Source: DASQVO01 sp035640715 (GTDB taxonomy: Bacteria > Actinomycetota > Actinomycetes > Streptosporangiales > Streptosporangiaceae). Taken from it: a DNA stretch of 9,988 bases. The first letter of the stretch is position 1; each line of letters starts with the position of its first letter. Under the pieces are notes generated by a model. It was not told the origin of the DNA. It saw only the letters and a program-made list of their open reading frames with translations, and ran no database searches. Location: positions 1-9,988 of the forward strand of contig DASQVO010000466.1 in the NCBI GenBank assembly GCA_035640715.1, written 5' to 3'. Positions 1-6,595 of this stretch are shown piece by piece. A program made the position numbers and the translations under genes.

Positions 1-34
1 CTGGCCTGCGCCGCCGCGGCCCTGGCCCGGTCCT

Positions 35-85
35 CCCGGCTGGCCGGCGCACCCGGCTGGCCGGCGTGCCCGGCTGGCCTGCGCC
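35..85. repeat. Three 17-bp GC-rich tandem repeats
   Basis: Three consecutive 17-base units run at 35-51, 52-68 and 69-85. Each begins CCCGGCTGGCC, and they differ only near the 3' end (CCGGCGCA, CCGGCGTG, CTGCGCC after CCCGGCTGG). The core CCGGC-TG-GCCGG of the first two is a small dyad. The first bases of the window (CTGGCCTGCGCCG) resemble the end of the third unit, so the array may extend leftwards. The 17-base period is not a multiple of three, which argues against a protein-level repeat. No function can be assigned. Confidence 0.6.
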
Positions 86-95
86 GCGCCTCGTC

Positions 96-295
96 CGGGA
101 AACGGTCATTACGGACGCGGATGGACAGCCGGAGAATAGTATAAATATGAATAAACCGGTCATAACCGTTATGTGAGCTGGCGCCTTGGCTGTGAGCGGG
201 TCAATCCGGTGTGTTGTTTTACATAACGCGTGCGCTTCAGTTGGAGAGCATGCATTATTGACTTGTGGATATGACACGGGTTAAGAGACTGAATC
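96..295. promoter_or_regulatory. AT-rich upstream region with palindrome and repeated half-sites
   Basis: This stretch is clearly richer in A and T than anything else in the left half of the window and contains no supported gene. It holds a perfect palindrome, CATAAC-C-GTTATG (161-173). It also holds two similar segments, AAACGGTCATTACGG (about 99-113) and AAACCGGTCATAACCGTT (about 153-170), which read like a repeated binding site. A TATAAAT string lies at 140-146. The region precedes the gene at 296 and would be the natural place for its control. The actual regulator and start point are inferred, not shown. Confidence 0.35.
258..286 (+). promoter_or_regulatory. Possible promoter of the gene at 296
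   Basis: A -35-like TTGACT (258-263) is followed, after a 17-base spacer, by a weak -10-like TTAAGA (281-286). A start about seven bases later would fall almost on the ATG at 296, giving a leaderless or nearly leaderless message. This agrees with the lack of a clear Shine-Dalgarno sequence upstream of that ATG. The -10 match is poor, so this is tentative. Confidence 0.25.
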
Positions 296-1171
296 ATGAT
301 AAAGATTACATATCGTGACCTGTCCCCGGGATTCCACGCTCATGCGGAGCCCGACGGCAGGAACACGGTCATTCATCTCTTGCCTGGGCTCACGCCAGAA
401 CAGCGGCGTGCTGCGCTACAGCGGATACGGCGCAACGGCAGGATGGGTCACGGCCCCCCCGTGCCGGCACTCGGACTCGCGCTCGCGCTCGCAGTGGACC
501 GGATAAGGACGACGGCCCGTAACTGCGTCGCCGTGATGCGGCTTCACCCGGCCGGCAGCGTGCTTCCCGTCATGCTCTTTTCGGCCGTGGCGGTGGTTTA
601 TGTATTCATGGGCACGGTGCACATTCATGTCCTGCAAGCGCCGGGCCCGTCCGGTCAGTGGCAGGCGGATGCCGGCAATACCCACGCGCCGGTCCTGCCG
701 CATCCGGCGATTGCCCAGGGCAGTGCGCCATCGGCGGGAAGCCGGGACCGGGTGACACGGGCCGAACGGCCATCGGGACGCCACGCCGCGAACCAGGGTG
801 CGTCTCCAGGTGCCTCCGTCACGACACCCACGTCGCCTGACGGGCAGGCACTATTGGCGGCCGCGCAGGCGCCGGCCACGGCGCGGCCGGGTTCCGCGGC
901 AGGCCCGGCTCCAGGCGCGCAGTCCAGCCCGGCCAGCGGCTCGGGAACCAGCAGCGGCTCGGGCGCGGGAACCAGCAGCGGCTCGGGTGCGGGGGCCGGC
1001 AGTGGCTCGGGATCCAGTGGCGGTTCCGGACCGCTGCCGGGCCTGGGTACGGGGCCCAGCAGTGGACCCGCTCCGGTCGGCGCTCCGGTGCCCTCGCCCA
1101 GTCCCATCACGTCGTCAGGAAGCGGGATCTGCGTCACCCTCGGGCCGCTCGGGGTGTGCCTGGACCTTTAG
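296..1171 (+). CDS. Single-pass membrane protein with Gly/Ser/Pro-rich tail, function unknown
   Basis: Predicted 291-residue protein that I cannot assign to a named family. Residues 1-80 form a charged, folded-looking N-terminal part with the segment LLPGLTPEQRRAALQRIRR (28-46). One hydrophobic helix follows at about 88-111 (PVMLFSAVAVVYVFMGTVHI). After it comes a low-complexity tail of about 160 residues, rich in Ala, Pro, Gly and Ser, with GSGAGTSS-type repeats at 215-245. The protein ends in a short hydrophobic motif with two cysteines, GICVTLGPLGVCLDL (277-291), which could form a disulfide if outside the cell. There is no N-terminal signal peptide. The likely topology is N-terminus inside with the tail crossing or reaching into the cell wall. 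No strong ribosome site precedes the ATG. Third-position GC bias and the downstream hairpin support a real gene. Function is unknown. Confidence 0.75.
   Translation: MIKITYRDLSPGFHAHAEPDGRNTVIHLLPGLTPEQRRAALQRIRRNGRMGHGPPVPALGLALALAVDRIRTTARNCVAVMRLHPAGSVLPVMLFSAVAVVYVFMGTVHIHVLQAPGPSGQWQADAGNTHAPVLPHPAIAQGSAPSAGSRDRVTRAERPSGRHAANQGASPGASVTTPTSPDGQALLAAAQAPATARPGSAAGPAPGAQSSPASGSGTSSGSGAGTSSGSGAGAGSGSGSSGGSGPLPGLGTGPSSGPAPVGAPVPSPSPITSSGSGICVTLGPLGVCLDL
934..1030 (+). repeat. In-frame 24-bp tandem repeat coding Gly/Ser linker
   Basis: Inside the gene at 296-1171, an identical 21-base block occurs at 943-963 and again at 967-987, so the period is 24 bases (eight codons, GSGAGTSS). Degenerate copies continue to about 1030. 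The repeat makes a flexible Gly/Ser linker between the membrane helix and the cysteine-containing C-terminus. Near-perfect DNA identity suggests recent slippage duplication, so repeat number probably varies between strains. Confidence 0.7.
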
Positions 1172-1184
1172 CCGGGGACCGTTC

Positions 1185-1218
1185 GCGCCGTTCACTGGCA
1201 GGCGCCAGCGAACGGCGC
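1185..1218 (+). terminator. Hairpin terminator after the gene at 296
   Basis: A long inverted repeat starts 13 bases after the TAG at 1169-1171. GCGCCGTTC (1185-1193) pairs with GAACGGCGC (1210-1218), and inside it CTGGC (1195-1199) pairs with GCCAG (1204-1208). There is a single A/C mismatch and a four-base loop. No T-run follows, as is common for actinobacterial terminators. It separates this gene from the transporter at 1289. Confidence 0.7.
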
Positions 1219-1288
1219 AGGCTGCGCAGGATTCCAGCCGTCGTGCTCTTCCCGGAAATAGAGTGGGGCGCCGGGAGGAGGTTCCGGC

Positions 1289-2191
1289 GTGAGCCGACAC
1301 GGCTGGGTGCTTTTCGCGGCAATGAGCGTAATCTGGGGCATCCCGTACCTCCTGATCAAGGTCGCGGACGGCGGCGTCTCCGTGCCCGTGCTCGTCTTCA
1401 CCAGGGTTACGCTGGGCGCCCTGCTGCTCCTGCCGATCGCCTTGCGCCGCCACGAGCTGGGGGCGCTGCGCGGTCGCTGGCCTTGGCTCGCGGCGTTCGC
1501 CGTCGCGGAGATCATCGCACCGTTCGCCCTGCTCTCCAGCGCGGAGCGGCGCCTGTCCAGTTCCACCAGCGGCCTGCTCGTCGCCGCGGTGCCGATCATC
1601 GGCGCGGTGCTGGCCCGGCTAACCGGCGGCAGGGACCGCCTCACCTGGCTGCGGTGGGCCGGGCTGGTCATCGGGTTTGGCGGGGTGGCGCTGCTGGCCG
1701 GGCCGGGCACGGGGAAAGGCGACGCGGTGTCGGTCGCTGAGGTGCTACTGACGGCCGTCGGGTATGCCACCGGCCCGCTGATCGCCAACCGCAAGCTCGC
1801 CGACGTTCCCGGCGCCGCGGCCAACACCGTCTGCCTCGGCATGGCGGCGCTCGCCTACGCCCCGGCCGCCATCGTGACGTGGCCGCGCACCATGCCGTCG
1901 GCTGAAGTCATCGCGTCCCTGGCGGCGCTGGGCGCCATCTGCACGGCGGCGGCCTTCGTGCTGTATTTCCGGCTCATCGCGGAGGTCGGCGCGGCGCGTG
2001 CGACGGTCATCACCTACGTAAATCCGGCGGTGGCGGTCGCCCTCGGCGTCATCGTGCTCGGCGAGCCCCTGACCGCTGCCATCGTGGGCTCATTCGTCCT
2101 CATCCTGGCCGGCTCATTCCTCGCCACACGCGCCGACGCGCCCGCCCGCGAGCCGGGCAGCCGCCGCCCGGCCGAAGGCGCGCGCATGTAA
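1289..2191 (+). CDS. EamA/DMT-family transporter
   Basis: Encodes a 300-residue inner-membrane protein of the drug/metabolite transporter superfamily (EamA, RhaT/YdcZ-like). Members are ten-helix carriers that usually export amino acids, metabolites or drugs; the substrate cannot be told here. Two EamA repeats are visible, at about residues 7-135 and 150-280. The first opens with SVIWGIPYLLIKVA (13-26). The second ends with the diagnostic YVNPAVAVALGVIVLGEPLT (243-262), then a last helix and a short Arg-rich cytoplasmic tail. Length is normal for the family. The GTG start at 1289 is chosen because GGGAGGAGG (1273-1281) sits seven bases upstream and the first helix follows at once. It is preceded and followed by hairpins, so it is probably transcribed alone. 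No adjacent regulator is present. Confidence 0.93.
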   Translation: MSRHGWVLFAAMSVIWGIPYLLIKVADGGVSVPVLVFTRVTLGALLLLPIALRRHELGALRGRWPWLAAFAVAEIIAPFALLSSAERRLSSSTSGLLVAAVPIIGAVLARLTGGRDRLTWLRWAGLVIGFGGVALLAGPGTGKGDAVSVAEVLLTAVGYATGPLIANRKLADVPGAAANTVCLGMAALAYAPAAIVTWPRTMPSAEVIASLAALGAICTAAAFVLYFRLIAEVGAARATVITYVNPAVAVALGVIVLGEPLTAAIVGSFVLILAGSFLATRADAPAREPGSRRPAEGARM

Positions 2192-2205
2192 TTTTCCGTT
2201 GAACC

Positions 2206-2242
2206 GGCCGCGACCCCCGGCCGTTGGCCGGGGGTCGCGGCC
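2206..2242. terminator. Perfect 17-bp-stem bidirectional terminator
   Basis: GGCCGCGACCCCCGGCC (2206-2222) is followed by a GTT loop (2223-2225) and its exact reverse complement (2226-2242). It lies between the transporter ending at 2191 (+) and the peptidase gene ending at 2311 (-), which converge. The stem works on either strand and probably stops both transcripts. T-runs are absent apart from a short ATTTT upstream. Confidence 0.85.
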
Positions 2243-2310
2243 AGTGTCCTGCGGCGGTGGGTAGGGCTGTCACCGGTAAAGGTTGCTGCCCAGCGGCAGT
2301 GGCGGCGGCC

Positions 2311-3876
2311 TCAGCCTTTAAGCCGGGCCAGGAGGGCAGCGCCGGATGGGGAGCCGAGGCCGGTGCAGGCGTCCCAGCCCGGCCCCGCCGAGTAGGCGCC
2401 GTTGTTACCGCTCGTGATGTCGTTGAAGCCGGGCACGTCCGTGCCGGCGGTCACACCGGCGTAGAGCAGTGGCTGCATCAGCCCGAACTTCTTGCCGGTG
2501 GACTGGGCCAGCCGCGCGATCAGCCCGGCCCACAGGGGGGCGACAGCGCTCGTCCCGCCGATGGTCATCTGCTTGCCGTCCACCAGGACCTGGTAGCCGG
2601 ACTGCGGGTCCGCGTTGCCCGCCACATCTGGCACGCCCCGGCCGCCGGTGCCCGACGCCGCTGGCACCCCGGCAGTGGCCTGCCAGGACGGCAGGGGAAA
2701 CACATCGCTGACGCCGCCACCGGTCGCGCCGCCGGAGGCCCCGTCGTTCCATACGGTCTCGGAGCTGATGGCGCCGGTCGCGGTGTCGGCTATCAGCCGC
2801 GTTCCGCCGCAGGCCAGTGCGTGCGGGCTGGATGCGGGGAAGTCGCAATGGTTTGCGCTGTCGGTTGCGCCGTCGCTGCTGCCGTTGTCGCCGGCCGCCA
2901 CGGTCACGGTGACGCCGAGGGCCGCCGCGTCAGAGAGCGCCTGGTCCAGGGCGGTACGCGACTGCGCCGTCCACGTGTCCTCCGACTGGCCCCAGCTGAT
3001 GCTGATCGCGGCGGGGGTCGTCGTGGCGTGGGCCGCCTCGGTCACCGCGTCGATGAAGCCCTGGTCGGTGTTCGGGGCGAAGTACACGACCTGCGCCGCG
3101 CCCGGCGCGACCGCGCCGGCTACCTCGATGTCAAGGAGCACCTCACCGTCGGCGCCGTTCGGGTCCGAACCGGGAGCGTTGGACGCCCCGTCGACGCCCA
3201 CCGCCGTGACCGACGGGGCGGTGATGCCGAGGCCGGAGAAGTAGGTCTGCAGATCGGTGGCGGAGAAGCCGCCACCGAGCTCGATGATCGCGATCGTCTG
3301 GCCGGTGCCGTCGGTGCCCGCGGGGAACTGGTATGCCTCCGCCACCTGCGGCGGCGTGTAGGAGGACGGAGGCGCTGCCTGCGCCGCGGAGCGGAAGTGC
3401 GGGCGGGCCTGCGGCCGGTTGTCCAGTCCCAGGACCGCGAGGACGATCCCGTCGAGTGCCGCGGGCACCCTGAGAAGGCCCTCGCGGTAACGGTGGTCGA
3501 CCTGCCCTGCGGCGGCCGGGTCGGGGCTGGTGACGCGGCGCATTGTCACGCCGAACGCCTGCGACAGCGCCGACGCGGTGCCCGCCACCTTCACCCGGCG
3601 GGACCCGGGAAGTGCGCTGGTGACCTCGAGGCCGTAGTCGGCCAGCACGCTGCGCACCTGCTCGACGTCGGCCGGATCGGTGCCGTAGGTGCTGGCCAGC
3701 TCGTCCCTGGAGATCGTGGCCGGCCCCGTGACCAGGTCGGCGGGAAGCTCGGCGCGCCTGCGGGTTACCAGGGTCACCTCGATCCGTTCCGCCTCATCCA
3801 CCGGCCCGATGTCCTGGACGCCCGGAAGCGCCCTGCGTTCGCTGCCCGGTAGCGGCACGAACGAGCCTTCTGTCAT
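2311..3876 (-). CDS. S53 family serine-carboxyl peptidase (sedolisin/kumamolisin type)
   Basis: A complete 521-residue pro-peptidase of MEROPS family S53: subtilisin-fold endopeptidases with a Ser-Glu-Asp triad, usually active at acid pH. The pro-domain (about 10-165) ends in GLDNRPQARPHFR, as in kumamolisin, and should be cleaved off autocatalytically. The catalytic domain shows Glu245 and Asp249 in DGEVLLDIEVAGAVAPG, the oxyanion Asp330 in AAGDNGSSDG, and nucleophile Ser443 in GGTSAVAPLWAGL. Spacings match kumamolisin almost exactly (81 and 113 residues, against 82 and 114). The C-terminal calcium site is intact: Asp486-Ile487 in FNDITSG and Gly498, Gly500, Asp502 in AGPGWDACTG. No signal peptide is visible, which is also true of Bacillus kumamolisins, so the export route is unclear. 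The ATG at 3876 follows AGAAGGAG by six bases. All key residues are present, so it should be active. Confidence 0.96.
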   Translation of the reverse strand: MTEGSFVPLPGSERRALPGVQDIGPVDEAERIEVTLVTRRRAELPADLVTGPATISRDELASTYGTDPADVEQVRSVLADYGLEVTSALPGSRRVKVAGTASALSQAFGVTMRRVTSPDPAAAGQVDHRYREGLLRVPAALDGIVLAVLGLDNRPQARPHFRSAAQAAPPSSYTPPQVAEAYQFPAGTDGTGQTIAIIELGGGFSATDLQTYFSGLGITAPSVTAVGVDGASNAPGSDPNGADGEVLLDIEVAGAVAPGAAQVVYFAPNTDQGFIDAVTEAAHATTTPAAISISWGQSEDTWTAQSRTALDQALSDAAALGVTVTVAAGDNGSSDGATDSANHCDFPASSPHALACGGTRLIADTATGAISSETVWNDGASGGATGGGVSDVFPLPSWQATAGVPAASGTGGRGVPDVAGNADPQSGYQVLVDGKQMTIGGTSAVAPLWAGLIARLAQSTGKKFGLMQPLLYAGVTAGTDVPGFNDITSGNNGAYSAGPGWDACTGLGSPSGAALLARLKG

Positions 3877-4178
3877 GTCCGTCTCCTTCTGCTGATTCTG
3901 CTGCGCCCCGTCCGGAATGTGCTCAGTTCCGGTTTCCGGCGGTTTCGCCGCTGCTCTGCCGTGCAGGCCCGGGCTGCTCGCAGTGCCTTCGGCCGGTCAC
4001 CGCACAGCATCATCTCCCGTCGGCAGCGCCAGGGATAGCCCCTCGGCAGGACGAGTCCGTGCATCGACAGGTCGGGCCACCGGGGCATCGAAACTTCGGC
4101 TCCAGGCCAGGCGGCATTCGTGGCCGCGAAAGGCGCTCTTCATCCATGTCGTGGAAGGTCGCTGCGATCGGCCGCACC
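3877..4178. other. Intergenic stretch, no supported gene
   Basis: About 300 bases upstream of the S53 gene. The part next to its start carries the ribosome site (3883-3890, minus strand) and a small inverted repeat, CCGGAA (3912-3917) with TTCCGG (3927-3932), which could be an operator. The rest holds only short frames with no recognisable protein features. It is probably decayed DNA of the phosphoesterase gene whose 3' end survives at 4179-4346, but I could not recognise any upstream part of that gene in any frame. Confidence 0.4.
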
Positions 4179-4346
4179 GACCAGTCGTCCATCCTGAGGT
4201 TCATCGAGGACAACTGGCATCTGCCCCGGCTCGGGAACGGCTCGGCCGACGTGACTGCAGGGCCTTTGGACTCGATGTTCAACTTCCGTGCGCCGCGCAA
4301 CCACCCCCTCTACCTGGATGACCTCACCGGAGAGCCGTCCCGTTAG
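4179..4346 (+). pseudogene. C-terminal remnant of a phosphoesterase (phospholipase C/acid phosphatase family)
   Basis: The last 55 codons of the frame ending at TAG 4344-4346 read DQSSILRFIEDNWHLPRLG, then a Gly/Ser-rich stretch with DVTAGPLDSMFNF, and finally HPLYLDDLTGEP. This matches the conserved C-terminus of the phosphoesterase family PF04185 (bacterial non-haemolytic phospholipase C and AcpA-like acid phosphatases). That family typically has SSILRFIEDNWGL, then a short linker, AGSLDNMFDF, and a final LDPxTG. Those enzymes are 400-700 residues long. Here the catalytic domain is entirely missing, and the upstream sequence back to 4059 in the same frame (Arg/Gly-rich) has no family resemblance. 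I read it as a fossil of a deleted gene, followed by its old terminator at 4376-4410. A start at GTG 4059 or ATG 4146 could make a 95- or 66-residue peptide, but no function is expected. Confidence 0.72.
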
Positions 4347-4375
4347 GTAGCGGGCGGCCAGCGGGGAGGCAATCG

Positions 4376-4410
4376 GCGGAGGCGCGGCCAGGAACCGGCC
4401 GTGCCTCCGC
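4376..4410 (+). terminator. Hairpin downstream of the phosphoesterase remnant
   Basis: GCGGAGGCGCGGCC (4376-4389) pairs with GGCCGTGCCTCCGC (4397-4410) around a seven-base loop, with one G-T wobble in a 14-pair stem. It begins 30 bases after the remnant's stop codon, as expected for that gene's original terminator. It also insulates the exporter at 4472 from upstream transcription. Confidence 0.65.
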
Positions 4411-4459
4411 GAGGCGGCGGGAAGGCGCGGCAGGGGCCGCCGGCGGGGAGGCGCGGGCG

Positions 4460-4465
4460 CATACT
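4460..4465 (+). promoter_or_regulatory. -10-like box for a leaderless exporter transcript
   Basis: CATACT at 4460-4465 matches four of six -10 consensus positions and stands out in a very GC-rich surrounding. Transcription starting about seven bases later would begin at or within a base or so of the GTG at 4472. No Shine-Dalgarno sequence lies at the right distance from that GTG, which fits a leaderless message. No -35 box is evident. Confidence 0.4.
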
Positions 4466-4471
4466 GGGCCT

Positions 4472-6037
4472 GTGAATGGCGCAGATCACCCCGGCCATCA
4501 GCCGGGTACGGAGACCAGGCCTGCCGTGCCCGCTCCGGGGTTTCCAGGGCTGCGGTACGGGAGCCGGGCCGGCCGCTGGGTGGTCGCCGGGACCGTGCTC
4601 GGCTCCGGCATCGCGGCGCTGGACGCTACGGTGGTCGGGATCGCGCTCCCGGCGATCGGCCGTGATTTCCATGTGGGCGTGGCCAGCCTGCAGTGGGTGG
4701 TCGACGCCTACACGCTGTCCCTGGCCGCCCTGCTCCTGCTCGGCGGCACGCTGGGCGACCGCTACGGCCGGCGGCGGATCTTCACCATCGGCACCGTATG
4801 GTTCGCGCTGGCATCGCTACTGTGCGGGCTGGCGCCGGATGACATCACGCTCATTCTCGCCCGTGCACTCCAGGGGGCAGGCGCGGCGCTGCTGACCCCG
4901 GGCAGCCTCGCCATCCTGCAGGCGTCCTTCGTGGAAGAGGACCGGTCCCGGGCCATCGGCGCCTGGTCGGGGCTCGGCGGGCTGGCCACGGCGGTCGGCC
5001 CGTTCCTCGGCGGTTGGCTGATCAGCGCGGTGTCGTGGCGGCTGGTGTTCTTCATTAACCTGCCGATCGCCGTGGCGGTCGTCGCCATCGCGGCCCGGCA
5101 CGTCCCGGAGTCCCGCTCACCGGATACGGCGGGGCCACTGGACATCCCGGGCGCGGCCGCGATCACCGGGGCGCTGGTCGGTATCACCTACGGGCTGATC
5201 GCGGCCTCGGCGCAGGGCTGGTCGTCGCCGGCCGTGCTGGCATGCCTGGTGGGGGGCGTCGTCTTGCTGGCGGCGTTCATCTTCATCGAATCGCGGCGGG
5301 CCGAGCCGATGCTGCCGCTTCACGTGTTCACCTCGCGGCAGTTCTCCGCGGCCAACGCCGTGACGTTCGTCGTCTACGCCGCGCTCAGCGGGGCGCTGTT
5401 CCTGCTGCCGACCGTGCTGCAGGAGGTCGGCGGTTACAGTCCGCTGGAGTCTGGTGCCGCGCTGCTGCCGGTCACTGCGCTCATGCTGACCCTTTCGGCC
5501 CGGTCCGGGGCGCTCGCGGCGCGGATCGGGCCGCGCCTGCAGATGTCGGTGGGCCCCATCGTGATCGCCGCCGGGCTGGCGCTGTTCACGCGCATCACGA
5601 CGGGCAACTACCTGACCGAGGTGCTGCCTGCTGTTCTCGTCTTCGGGCTCGGGCTGGCGATCAACGTGGCGCCGCTGACCTCCACCGCGCTGGGAGCCGT
5701 CCCCGCCGAGCATTCCGGCATCGCGTCGGCGGTCAACAATGATGTCGCCCGGGCGGCGGGACTCATCGCCGTCGCCGTGCTCCCGGTGGCCGCCGGGATC
5801 ACCGGGGACAGCTACCTGCACCCGGCCGCACTGTCGCACGGATTCCGCAACGCGGTCCTCATCGCGGCGGTCGCCTGCGCTGCGGGCGGCGTGCTCGCCG
5901 CCCTGACCATCCGCAACCCGCCCCGGAAGCCCGCTGCGCCGGAGGGAGCGCCGCAGCCTGAGCCGCCGCGGCAGGAGATTCATTGCTGCCTGGACGCGCC
6001 CCCGCTCCGCGGCCCGCGCAAGCCGGACATTTCGTAA
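4472..6037 (+). CDS. DHA2-family MFS multidrug exporter (EmrB/QacA type)
   Basis: A 521-residue proton-coupled exporter of the major facilitator superfamily, 14-helix DHA2 branch. Members pump out antibiotics, dyes and other hydrophobic compounds. Family motifs are in order: the first-helix motif ALDATVVGIALPAIGRDF (49-66), QWVVDAYTLSLAALLLLGG (74-92), motif A GGTLGDRYGRRR (91-102), and antiporter motif C within SGLGGLATAVGPFLGGWL (166-183). Also present is HSGIASAVNNDVARAAG (414-430), typical of the second half. About 35 N-terminal residues are cytoplasmic. The C-terminal tail is Pro-rich with HCCLDAPPLRG (504-514), an ending I associate with actinobacterial members. The GTG at 4472 gives full length and is probably leaderless. 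No TetR or MarR regulator is adjacent, so the inducer is unknown. A strong hairpin follows the stop codon. Confidence 0.95.
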   Translation: MNGADHPGHQPGTETRPAVPAPGFPGLRYGSRAGRWVVAGTVLGSGIAALDATVVGIALPAIGRDFHVGVASLQWVVDAYTLSLAALLLLGGTLGDRYGRRRIFTIGTVWFALASLLCGLAPDDITLILARALQGAGAALLTPGSLAILQASFVEEDRSRAIGAWSGLGGLATAVGPFLGGWLISAVSWRLVFFINLPIAVAVVAIAARHVPESRSPDTAGPLDIPGAAAITGALVGITYGLIAASAQGWSSPAVLACLVGGVVLLAAFIFIESRRAEPMLPLHVFTSRQFSAANAVTFVVYAALSGALFLLPTVLQEVGGYSPLESGAALLPVTALMLTLSARSGALAARIGPRLQMSVGPIVIAAGLALFTRITTGNYLTEVLPAVLVFGLGLAINVAPLTSTALGAVPAEHSGIASAVNNDVARAAGLIAVAVLPVAAGITGDSYLHPAALSHGFRNAVLIAAVACAAGGVLAALTIRNPPRKPAAPEGAPQPEPPRQEIHCCLDAPPLRGPRKPDIS

Positions 6038-6095
6038 CTGGCACTGGGAGCCGGACGGTTGAGCGGGGAGCTTGAGGGCGGGGAGCCGGAACGCC

Positions 6096-6128
6096 GGAAG
6101 GGGACGGGCGCCGGGCCCGTCCCCTTCC
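6096..6128. terminator. Perfect 14-bp-stem terminator between convergent genes
   Basis: GGAAGGGGACGGGC (6096-6109) and its exact reverse complement (6115-6128) flank a five-base loop (GCCGG). ATTTC follows on the plus strand. It lies 58 bases past the exporter's stop and 54 bases beyond the stop of the minus-strand gene at 6183, so it can serve both. Confidence 0.85.
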
Positions 6129-6182
6129 ATTTCAGGCCAAGAGGCGGTGATGCCGTCTTCAGCGCGGGAGGCGGTAACGCCG

Positions 6183-6581
6183 TCAGGCGGCGAGCCGCTT
6201 CTCGGCGGCCTTGCCGTCGAGCACCTCGAGCTGGTGGACGACGTTCTCGGTGGTGGCCTCATGAGCCGTCAGGTCACCAAGCGCAAGCACTCCGACCAGG
6301 ATCGCGTCGTAGAAAACCATCCAGGTCAGTGTGGTGCCGGAGAAGACGAGCGCTGCGATGAGCGACCAGAGGGCTGCCAGGCCAACCAGGCCATGGCCGA
6401 TCGCGCGGCTGCCCCTGCGGGCCAGTGCCGCGCTCGTTCCGGCGATCACGAGGACACCAACAGACACACCGAACGCCACCCAGTGGGCGACTCCGATGGT
6501 CCAGGTCATCGCGGCGATAGCCAGGAACGCGCCGGCCACGAGGAACAGATTGTCCAGAACGAACCTTGGGCTGAGCTTCAT
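6183..6581 (-). CDS. Small four-helix membrane protein, function unknown
   Basis: Encodes 132 residues if started at the ATG at 6581. That start is preferred over a longer one at 6629 because GGGAGGTG (6588-6595, minus strand) sits exactly six bases upstream and the extra 16 residues look non-coding. Four hydrophobic helices are visible at about 9-28, 33-52, 62-80 and 85-104. The loop after helix 2 is Arg-rich (ALARRGSRA), pointing to a cytoplasmic side. The protein ends in a charged tail of about 28 residues (HEATTENVVHQLEVLDGKAAEKRLAA) that may form an amphipathic helix. Size and topology resemble small actinobacterial membrane proteins of the SPW-repeat kind, but no SPW motif is present and I do not assign it there. 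It stands alone, convergent with the exporter, and its leader carries a striking inverted repeat. Confidence 0.8.
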   Translation of the reverse strand: MKLSPRFVLDNLFLVAGAFLAIAAMTWTIGVAHWVAFGVSVGVLVIAGTSAALARRGSRAIGHGLVGLAALWSLIAALVFSGTTLTWMVFYDAILVGVLALGDLTAHEATTENVVHQLEVLDGKAAEKRLAA

Positions 6582-6595
6582 GGGGTGCACCTCCC

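Noticed and set aside
35..85. 17-bp repeats as a CRISPR array or iteron origin
   Set aside because: The units abut without spacers and there are no cas or replication genes in view; too few copies to argue for an origin.
943..987. Possible CRISPR-like direct repeats
   Set aside because: The spacer between copies is only three bases and the repeat is in frame within a Gly/Ser linker, so it is a coding tandem repeat.
655..1137. 160-codon Pro/Glu-rich minus-strand frame opposite the Gly/Ser repeat
   Set aside because: It is the antisense reading of a simple repeat and has no start signal or independent support.
2224..3852. 542-codon plus-strand open frame opposite the S53 peptidase
   Set aside because: Low-complexity Arg/Gly/Val composition and no motifs, while the minus strand holds all S53 catalytic and calcium residues.
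3873..4088. 71-codon minus-strand frame upstream of the S53 gene
   Set aside because: Arg/Cys-rich, no domain and no ribosome site; it covers the S53 leader and decayed intergenic DNA.
5117..6262. 381-codon minus-strand frame overlapping the exporter
   Set aside because: Arg/Gln/Gly-rich shadow frame; the plus strand encodes a textbook DHA2 transporter over the same bases.
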